64,000 nt of DNA. It comes from Branchiostoma belcheri. Lineage: Eukaryota > Chordata > Leptocardii > Amphioxiformes > Branchiostomatidae. The notes under the pieces were generated by a model that saw nothing but the letters and a program-made list of their open reading frames with translations, was not told the origin of the DNA and made no database searches. Where the stretch lies: assembly GCF_001625305.1 (NCBI RefSeq), contig NW_017802458.1:62001-126000 (forward strand). The letters are read 5' to 3'. Of the stretch, positions 55,680 through 64,000 are shown in pieces. Position numbers and translations under genes: made by a program. Within the stretch, counting starts at the first letter, position 1; each line of letters begins with the position of its first letter.

Positions 55680-55866
55680 TAGCCTCTACCAGGCTTCGGG
55701 AGACGGCTGGAAAGAGTAGAAATCGGCCAAATAGAGAGAGATAACATGCCAGGCAGGGGTGTGGCAAAATGTTTTCTCCCAGCAGACAAACTCCCTTGGC
55801 ATGTTATCTCTCTATTTGGCCGATTTCTACTCTTTCCAGCCGCCTCCCGAAGCCTGGTAGAGGCTA
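55680..55866 (+). mobile_element. TAGCCTCTACC element with perfect 9-bp duplication
   Basis: TAGCCTCTACCAGGCTTCGG to CCCGAAGCCTGGTAGAGGCTA minus one base, flanked by TATTTATGC at 55671-55679 and 55867-55875. Best-preserved copy, with long inner arms (AGTAGAAATCGGCCAAATAG facing its complement). Confidence 0.93.
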
Positions 55867-55875
55867 TATTTATGC

Positions 55876-57600
55876 CAGTGCCGGGAAAACCTGCCGGTGT
55901 TAGTTCCCGTGTCTACTGTAGCAGCAGTCACGGAGTTTATACTCGGAACGCCGCCCTGTCTACCCTCAGAACAAACACTTGTGCGGTGAAGAGCGCTCGT
56001 TTCTGGTGCCCTGGAGAGGGGTGGTGTCTATTGTCCTAGTAATGAACTGTTCCAATTTCCAGGTTGACTCAGCTAATGTAGCCCTGTCACAAACGGCTGG
56101 TATAAGGAGCTTAGGGTCGGGGATAAACCGTTGATGTGCTACATTTGGGTAGGAAACTACCAGAAGGCATTGGAGCTTCGCACGAGTGTTGGTAAAGCTC
56201 CTCTTCACAACACTCGGGACCAGAGGTTAAACCTCTAAGGCTATCAGTGGAATTAATTCAAGAGACCCCGGGAGCTACCGGTTTTGGGTTCGATTCCCGT
56301 CGAGAGGAGGACATGTTGGTTCTCACCAAGATAAACCAAAGCTGGTTCTAAGTAAACATCGGTCAATTCCTACATTTCAAACATGGAAAAACTGCACGGT
56401 TCGCAAAAGAACGCGTCAGAATATCACTCCTAACCGTTGAAACGATGAGACAAATTGAAATACACATCCGGCTAATGTTACCAAGCAAAACATTGGCGCC
56501 TGTAACGGTCTTTGGTTCTAATCTCAAAGTATAACAACATTGAGCGCAACCACAACACTAGAAACGTGTTGGCCATATTCCGATCTCTCTCAGAATTATA
56601 CCTGTAAAAACCCGCATAATTCGTTACTCCTAAATGTATTTCTTTAAGAACATTTTTACGGTGCCTTTTTAACCCTAAAACTGTGGGACCCGACAGCTGA
56701 CATACAAGCCAGCTTGAAGCTCAGATTGCGGGTTTATTAATTGCAGGGGATTAAAAGCGTTAAATTTTCATGCATTTCTAAATCCTGGTGCGGCGATTAG
56801 TACGGGGCATTACGTGGGATAGGATTACAGGAAGCTCTCACCAGGGATGGACGGGACATCTTTTTCATTCATCACAAAAATAAGATGACCCCCCCCCCTT
56901 CAGCAGACGCAATGCTTCCGGATATAATATAATTTCCGCTGTTTTCGCAGACGTTTATATCTCATATCCAACCTACACATCAGCACTGGATATATTTTGT
57001 TTTTAGAGTTGTTTTTCTTCTACAATTTGCAGAGAATTTTTTTGTCGTATCTTGTTTACGCTCAAGGCGACTATTTGCGTAGCGTGCGGGAAAAGAAAGC
57101 ACAAATCGTCTCACATACAAGCTAAAAAAATACAACATTTTTATGTGATACACATGGTGTTTAGGATAAGTTTCTTAGATATTTCAGTAGCAAGGAACGT
57201 TTTGAACGCCAAAAAAGCTTAGTAAGTAAAACTTGTGGAACCTAAAGTAGCGATAGTCTGATAGTGAATATGTAAAACCGGCAACAGTTGGTGGGGAGGT
57301 AAGACAACTCATACCCCGAACTCACGCTAAATTTCACCCATCAAGACCCAACAAAAACACCCTAAACCTACGGCTAACCCCTAAACCTAACGCAGCATCT
57401 TATAAACATTAAAACCTGTAGCTTAGACAATCTAACCTGTAATGATACAGTTTAACAACACACTGAGACAACGAACGAAGCGGCGACCGGCGCCGGCGAA
57501 AATAGTAAATCATTCCGTACAGCCGCAGGCCTAGACCCGTAAAACAAGACCTAAAATTGTGTCCTCAACAAAACCTATCATTGTAAGAGTACATCTTGTA
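55876..57600. other. Non-coding stretch
   Basis: A tRNA-like B-box word (TTTTGGGTTCGATTCCCG) at about 56280 hints at a SINE fragment. Poly-C at 56889. No gene. Confidence 0.35.
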
Positions 57601-57680
57601 CTTACCAAAGGCACAGGTAATCCAGAAACAGTAGGGTAGAAGTATCCAAGGGGTAAGCGGGGATTGTACTAGAGAGAGCG
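57600..57680 (-). other. Candidate leader-exon donor for Frizzled
   Basis: On minus, CTGTGCCTTTG|GTAAGTAC is a near-consensus donor with the exon ending at 57606. Orientation and position fit a 5' leader exon of the Frizzled gene. Confidence 0.35.
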
Positions 57681-58040
57681 CGGTTTGTGTGACCGTACAC
57701 CACGGTGTCTAGTCGTGGTTGTGAGGAAATCGCGGATGCGCGCACTCTGCATAAGATTTACCTCCTAACGATGTGCTAACAATGTGATGGGACGACACAA
57801 TGGCACTTCGCACAACACATGGAAGTCATTATAATCATTAGTTCGCGCCGCTGAATGGACGGGCCTAATGAGGAAGGCGGGGCTAATTGTCATTACTATA
57901 CAGGGCACACCCTCTAATGACGGCAAAAACAACAGCAATATTGAGCAGTAATTTGCATCCATTGTGGAGAAATGAGCGTAAGGTGGAGAGAAAATAGCAG
58001 GGGGGAGTCAATTATACTGATGATGACAAAAACGACAAGT
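57681..58040. other. Non-coding stretch between candidate leader exons
   Basis: No coding signal. Confidence 0.3.
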
Positions 58041-58100
58041 TGTTACTTACGACTCAGAGCGAGGGAAAAATGGTTGAAATGTGTGTGATGTGAGTGTAGG
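58041..58100 (-). other. Second candidate leader-exon donor
   Basis: On minus, CTGAGTC|GTAAGTAACA, exon end at 58051. It may be an alternative first exon. Confidence 0.35.
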
Positions 58101-58269
58101 GGAATTTCAAGGCGAGGGTCTCCACCCCGGTGTGTACTCTGGACTTGTTCTGAGAACAAGGTAAATAATGGTGCTGATAAGGAGAAAAAGTCGTATAAAC
58201 TGTAGATTTTTTAGGTCTTTAAAAACAATGTAGAATCTTGCACTTTTTTCCGTCTGCGTTTGTTTGTAT

Positions 58270-58435
58270 TGACGGATTTCGAAGATTTTTCGAAGGTTTT
58301 TGCAAATTTGCATTTTGTAAATTTTTGGAAAGCTTTTGCAAATTTGCATTTTGTAAATGTTTGGAAGGCTTTTGAATTGTGAAGACTTTTCGAAGCCCTT
58401 TAAATTTTGGAGATTTTTTGGAAGGCTTTTGATGA
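58270..58435 (+). promoter_or_regulatory. Tandem repeat carrying two POU octamer words
   Basis: Imperfect 36-bp repeats (CTTTTGCAAATTTGCATTTT), each with ATTTGCAT (58306 and 58342) in a TTTGCAAATTTGCA palindrome. Upstream of the candidate Frizzled leader exons. Regulatory role is inferred. Confidence 0.35.
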
Positions 58436-59123
58436 ATGACCTTAGTTGTCGCGCCGGCTACCGGATGATGGGTCCGAGATCACACAGACGGGGACAGACG
58501 TGGTCGCCTTCCTCCAATCATTCCGTGCATCAATTTGTGCCGAAATCGATGGCTTAATCATGCGTGAAATGACCCGACTCGGAAGAAGATTGTTGTAACA
58601 ACAGACGACACCAGAAACGAGTTGTACGGCTCATTATTTCGCCAGGACCACCAAAGAATCAACAAGCAAGATGCATCCGTTTGATACTCCACGAACGTCC
58701 TATTTACCGGGAACCAACCGGACAAGGGTTCTAATCCCGTACACGTTGACGTAATGTTTTCTTTCAAACACTGACGCAACTATACGTGACAAAAATCCTG
58801 ACGAACAGAGTATAATTTTCTACCAAAACATTTCAAAAGTACATCAACCAATTCCTCTAGTCAATAGTAAGGACAGCATTTTAGGCAAACCCAAAAGATT
58901 TTTCCGTGTCATTAGAGCGATGCGCTTGTTCGATCAAGGGTCGTGTAAATGGCATGTTCCCCTTTATCAGAACTCTACCTAGCGGAAGAAGTCTATCCCA
59001 ATTATTGAGTCCTTACACAGGAATGTTAAAACCTTTTCCAACAACGTTTAACCCTGCTCGCGCATGTGTAAAACAAAATAAATCACCCGAGAAAAAAAAG
59101 TCAGAAGATCACTAAAACGTGAT
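58436..59123. other. Non-coding stretch
   Basis: No gene recognised. Confidence 0.35.
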
Positions 59124-59479
59124 AAGGCCACACCAATTTAATTTGCTGTTTCTCGGATTTTTTCAGAAAAAAATTAGGAGCGACAGGGCTAAAAAAAAAC
59201 AGGCCAAGGTACCACATGATATCCGGAAATGTTACAATATGAGCCATGAAGTGAACATACCAGGCTGGTTTATAATCAAAACAATATATTTTGAACTTTT
59301 AATGAAACAAAATTGCATTGTCACATTGAAAAACTTAAAAACTAGGAAGAAAAGCGTTGGGGCCAAAATATGTGTTTCATTGAGCATTTTGCAGTTGATA
59401 GAGAACCAAATTTTTTGCAAATCAGAAAAAAATGGACGGGGCGATCCGAGAAGCAACAAATTAAAGTGTTGTGGCCTAA
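59124..59479 (+). mobile_element. AAGGCCACA..TTTAATTTG family element
   Basis: AAGGCCACACCAATTTAATT to AATTAAAGTGTTGTGGCCT; the inside matches 15698-16060 (GAGCCATGAAGT, GAGCATTTTGCAGTTGAT). Confidence 0.85.
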
Positions 59480-59751
59480 ATAAAACAAAAAACGTTTTGT
59501 AGAAAAGATTTATGAGAATATTGGACACGGAAATTGAGACTAAGTACCGCTATTTCAGAAGTGAATGTTTTGGTATGTGTGGTGGCGCCGTGTTTCCTCG
59601 GGCTACGCAAAACAAGCACTTTAAAAACGGCTTCTATACACACACAAGATAGCACGTTCAAGTAAACAAGGACGACTCAGATGCTTCAGAAATTCAGACT
59701 GCTTTCAGTGACAAGAAGCCGACAATTGACAGTACATGGAACTATATATAT

Positions 59752-60149
59752 GTAAATTTTATGGATGACATCCTCTGCAGATTCTAAATCTAATGCGAGC
59801 GGGCGAAAAAAACAAGGCGAGCCGAAAAAACAAGGTTCCTACAATTTAAAATTTTGACTCAATCATTGTGCAAATGGTTTTGATTCAGTGGGAACATCAC
59901 ATATACACAGCCAGCATCACACATCACTGCATCAAAGTAAGAAACACAACATTAAATCATAGCCTTTTCTTGTCTCCTCTCTTTATAGTTATCTGCCATC
60001 TACGTTCCGGCATGGCAACCGACTTTGCTTATTTTCGGCATGTTGACAACTGTCAGAAGGCAACAAAATTTCTTGTGTTTTTTTTCAAAATCAGGCGAAA
60101 ATTAATGCGCGCGCTGATGTCATCCATACAAATTACTTGCTGTGGCCTA
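59752..60149 (+). mobile_element. GGCCACAGCAAG family element, left end missing
   Basis: Starts at GTAAATTTTATGGATGACAT (the first 12 or so bases are lost) and ends AATTACTTGCTGTGGCCT. Confidence 0.88.
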
Positions 60150-60284
60150 AGTCATGAATAAAACGAGAACACCTGCAATAGACATGAATGAAATACACAC
60201 CCCATAGAGATATCAACGTAAGACCTGTCAGCCACCCGCTATGTTCAGAATACAATCTTGAATCTGATTTTGACAAATACATTT

Positions 60285-60660
60285 TACTGTACCCGTCCTT
60301 CATAGTACAGACGATTCCTTTTTAATATTCGTTTGAAAAAGAATGTAATACAACCTACGCGTGCCAGCAAAACTAATATTCATAGAGAAATAGAAGCGAT
60401 TTGAACAAAGAATGAAGTCAAGATCTATACCTGTGTATGACTGGTGCACCTGTACCATCCAGTACAGAAATACATTTGTATTATAGATGATTCCTTTTTA
60501 ATTTTGTTTGAAAAATAATGTAATACAGCCTACGCGTGCACTGTAAAACCACAATTCATACAGAAATAGAAGCGATTTTAATACAGAAAGAAGTCAAGAT
60601 ATGTGCATGACTGGTGCACCTGTACCATCCAGTACAGAAATACATTTGAATTACATAAAT
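60285..60660 (+). repeat. Tandem duplication, unit about 175 bp
   Basis: GATTCCTTTTTAAT at 60313 and 60489, TGACTGGTGCACCTGTACCA at about 60437 and 60607, and AAATAGAAGCGATTT in both. Confidence 0.88.
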
Positions 60661-60850
60661 ACCTGCTGTTTTTGATTACCAATGCCGTCTACAAGGTGAA
60701 CACGCAATTTCGAAGTTTTTTTTTCACTGAGCGACAACCGAGTACATGGTGTCCTTTCTATGGAATAGATATTTTACTTATTATGTACCAAGTGTTTACC
60801 AATATTCCATATGCATTGTACATATTACAATCGTAGTGCAATAAAGTTTT
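60661..60850 (+). mobile_element. LINE 3' tail fragment
   Basis: Ends GTAGTGCAATAAAG, like the tail at about 23340-23352. Otherwise short and non-coding. Confidence 0.5.
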
Positions 60851-61084
60851 ATGATTTAATTTGATGCTTTGTCAACAAAAGATGAAATTTCAGACTTATT
60901 CTGAAATTTATTCTGTGGTATCCGAATCCCTTCTGCTTCATTTTTAAGAAGAGTGTTATAGTCTCGTATACAGACACACGAGGTGGCATTCTCGCTTTGT
61001 GTGTACAAGGAAGATTGCAACAGGACACCGCAAACGCCCGAAATGCCTGAATTGTAGGCTTTCCTCTAACTAGACGACGTCCCA

Positions 61085-61402
61085 ACTACTAAGTACCTAA
61101 TACCAGCCCAGAAGAGAACAAGAAATATTCATGCCTTCAAGTACTAGAGTTATCAACCAAGGATTGAGGTGTTTGAAAATTCATTCTTTCCTAGAACTAT
61201 CGCAGAGTAGAACTCGCTGTCACCAAGTGCAGTAGGGGCATTGTCATTAGATAGCTTTAAACAATGTCTAGAGTTAGAAGTTCAAGGGTTAGGTGTAACA
61301 AGTCGATCGGTGTAATGTAGCCAGCAGCCGCCGCGCCGCGTGCCTGCGAAGCTGGTGTGTTACGCTGAAGGGCGGTTATACCGGCTATACAGATACATAT
61401 AG
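61085..61402 (+). mobile_element. LINE 3' end fragment with (ATACAG)n-like tail
   Basis: Close match to 43750-44072 from AATACCAGCCCAGAAGAGAA to GCTATACAGATACAT. Confidence 0.88.
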
Positions 61403-61692
61403 AGCACAGAAGCAAAGAAGAAAAAATATGTACAGTAATTGCACTGTACCCAGACGTGGACAGCGTTCTATCTATCGAGGCTATTGTGAGAGGTTCCCGA
61501 TCACTTGCGATCCTTCTTCGCCCCCTTCGCTCACTCTTTGTGTAGACGGAAACAGGCAGGGCCTAATTGGGATCGCATCTTTCGATAGAACCGGACCGTA
61601 ACAAGTACGAGTCTCCAACATGTCAGCAGGCGCGCACAATGGTCTTTATTAGCGCTCGGATTAACAGGTACTCCGTTAATATAGATAATAAT
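61403..61692. other. Non-coding stretch
   Basis: No gene recognised. Confidence 0.35.
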
Positions 61693-62109
61693 AAGGGCAC
61701 AGCAAGTAATTTTTATGGATGACATCAGCGCGCGCATTAATTTTCGCCTGATTTTGTAAAAAAAAAAAACAAGAAATTTTGTTGCCCTCTGACAGTGGTC
61801 AACATGCCGAAAATGGGCAAAGATGTCTGTTGCCATGCCGGAACGTAGATGGCAGATAACTATGAAGACAGGAGACAAGAAAAGACTCTGATTTAATGCT
61901 TTGTTGTTTACTTTGATGTGGTGATATGTGATGCTGGCTGTGTATATGTGATGTTCTCACTGAATCAAAACCATTTGTACAATGATTGAGTCAAAATTTG
62001 AAATTGTAGGAACCTTGTTTTTTTCGGCCCGCCTTGTTTTTTTTGCCCGCTCGCATTAGATTTGGAGTCTGCGGAGGATGTCATCCATAACATTTACTTG
62101 CTGTGGCCT
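61693..62109 (-). mobile_element. GGCCACAGCAAG family element, full length, reverse
   Basis: AGGGCACAGCAAGTAATTTT at the left and TTTACTTGCTGTGGCCTA at the right. The body is the reverse complement of 44266-44763. Confidence 0.9.
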
Positions 62110-62968
62110 AATATGGGGAGTCATAATCAAGAGATACCAGCTACGTGAAGGGCTCACAAATAATGAAGGATCCTTTCGCTGAGAGGGACCGAAACGACAA
62201 AGAAGTGATTGTTAGTACGGGTAGTACGAAGAAGTAACAGTACGCACGGGAAAAATAATCATGCTCGTTAGCGTAAGCACTGAAAAGAAATTGAGAGATG
62301 TTTTTTTCAAGAGGAACCGTATTTTCATTAGATATCTAATTAGAAAGAGTGCAACAAGGACCGGATGGGTTGTATTTGAAAGGGTGTTTTTTTTGCTCAG
62401 CAGTTCCTGTATTTTGTTGATCTGTCGTTTGGAATTTTTTTTCTGCTGTATGCAAAATTTCTGATATTGACGGTATGATCCTGTAAATAGTGCAAAAATT
62501 TTCTTATTGACAGGACGATTCCAATAGCTATTTCCTTTTTTACGTGCAAGTTTCCTGGTTCATTTTTCCATTCTTGATGAGTGCTATTTTTGTAACTGTT
62601 CAATTAACAACATTTGACGACTTCTGGACAGTAAAGATATCGTAGTTGGCGCTACAAATTTTTATACTTTTACATAATGAAATTGCCCCATCTAGTGGTC
62701 ACTTGGAGTACTGCAGGTTTGCATGATGTTACACACTCGTATGTATTAACTAATGCAGATGAAATCGAGAATCAGATATAAGATAACCTACGAGGCATAA
62801 TTTTTCCTGTAGCTGCCGCTAGAATTTATATCATCAAAAAACCCTAATGATAATTGCCTCTGCCGCAAATCGGTCCCTGAGGTGTCGCAAAAATTAGTTT
62901 CTGACGCATTGCCTCCAAGCTGGCCTCATTGTCGTAAATTACGACTTTCTCTCGTAGGAATACAGTCT
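62110..62968. other. Non-coding stretch
   Basis: Nothing recognised. Confidence 0.4.
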
Positions 62969-63334
62969 GGCCACAGCAAGTAAATTTTATGGATGACATC
63001 CACCACAGACTCCAAATCTAATGCGAGCGGGCGAAAAAAAAAACAAGGCATGCCGAAAAAAACAAGGTTCCTACATTTAAAACTTGACTCAATCATTGTA
63101 CAAATGGTTTTGATTCAGTGGGAACATCACATATACACAGCCAGCATCACATATCACTGCATCAAAGTAAGAAACAAGACATTAACATCCAAAACATTAA
63201 CATCCACCTTCCGGCATGGCAACAGACATCTTTGCACATTTTCAGAAGGCAACAAAATTTCTTTTTTTCCCCCAAAATCAGGCGAAAATTAATGCGCGCG
63301 CTGATGTCATCCATGAAAATTACTTGCTATGGCC
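62969..63334 (+). mobile_element. GGCCACAGCAAG family element with internal deletion
   Basis: TGGCCACAGCAAGTAAATTT to AATTACTTGCTATGGCCTA. The centre is shortened and has a duplicated ACATTAACATCCA word. Confidence 0.9.
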
Positions 63335-64000
63335 TATAGGAATTCTGCCTTCTGAATTAATGATGACTACTACAGTCCGACTGAAAGATTTATTAGAATT
63401 AAGCCAGACCAGATTGGGCCACAGTGTATCAAAGGATTAAGATATCAGGCTTTAGATCGATAAAATGTGGCCCGGGGTCTACAGAGGTCATTTCGGACGG
63501 TAGATCTGGGATTTGCCAGGATTCGATCCCAACTATGTACAAAAAATCACGGAAAGAGATTCAGAAAAATCCAGCAGAAATAGTGTCTAAAGTTACGAAG
63601 ACTAACGCCTACGCAGTGGTGTAGACCCAAGATGTAGTACTAGTTTGTGACTTGGAAGTGTAGTGGTCGTCTTTTGGTCGTCGATACAAGTGTACTGGTC
63701 GTCTTTTGGTCGTAGATACAAACATTGGAAATGTGATACAAAGACCATTAAAATGTGTTTAATTAAGAAGTTGTTATCAAACTGCAACCGTTAGGTAAAA
63801 CTTTTTTTTTCAATTTTTCAATTTTTGCCGCCCAAATCATACGTTTTCTTTTCTACACTTGAGTTGACGTTAAAATTAATATCTTCAGTTGTGAAATTAT
63901 GACCTTCACACATCTGTGTCAAGTGCGGTTATTATTAAAAACATAATACTAGTATGCAGCTTCATTCTACGGCGTCTAGCTTTGACCCACCCTGACCCTT
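63335..64000. other. Right-edge non-coding stretch with a 32-bp doublet
   Basis: GTGGTCGTCTTTTGGTCGT at 63663 is repeated as CTGGTCGTCTTTTGGTCGTA about 32 bp on. A degenerate B-box-like word lies at 63519. No gene. Confidence 0.4.

Noticed and set aside
58107..58349. 80-codon Lys-rich ORF with a hydrophobic run
   Set aside because: Overlaps a low-complexity tandem repeat; no splice or homology support.

Overview
The window reads as animal nuclear DNA. Genes are split by short GT-AG introns, intergenic space is AT-leaning and packed with short inverted-repeat elements, tRNA-derived SINEs and 5'-truncated LINE ends, and there are no bacterial-style operons. The two recognisable gene types are BTB/BACK/Kelch proteins and a Frizzled receptor of the FZD5/8 class. 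This fits an invertebrate deuterostome. My best guess is a cephalochordate (Branchiostoma); that is an inference from gene types and repeat style, not something the sequence proves.

Left third (1-26.7 kb): three genes of one family. Gene 1 (minus, 182-2043, cut by the left edge), gene 2 (minus, 4379-7671, complete, 834 aa) and gene 3 (plus, 18686-26648, complete, 771 aa in six coding exons). All three predict two BTB domains in a row, then BACK, then Kelch repeats. This is not the usual KLHL layout of one BTB, and it is the most interesting signal here. By family knowledge BTB-BACK-Kelch proteins are CUL3 ubiquitin-ligase substrate adaptors; the second BTB plus BACK plus Kelch looks most like the KLHL9/13/26 type. 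Genes 2 and 3 are divergent. The space between them holds a 116-bp near-perfect inverted duplication with four CACGTG E-boxes (9783-10230) and candidate upstream exons of gene 3 (10714-10720, 14258-14323, or one ending at 18107). Every intron of gene 3 is filled with repeats.

Middle (26.7-52 kb): no convincing protein gene. It holds many short inverted-repeat elements, LINE 3' ends, SINEs and two minisatellite loci about 3 kb apart in inverted orientation (37.7-38.4 and 41.4-42.1 kb). Several elements start TAGCCTC, end GAGGCTA and are flanked by 9-bp target-site duplications; one is nested in a relative.

Right part (52-64 kb): the C-terminal 211 residues of a Frizzled 5/8 receptor (minus, 52593-53229). 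Its N-terminal half falls in a 941-base run of N. A splice acceptor just beyond the gap and two strong minus-strand donors (57606, 58051) suggest 5' leader introns. The remainder is mostly repeats to the right edge.
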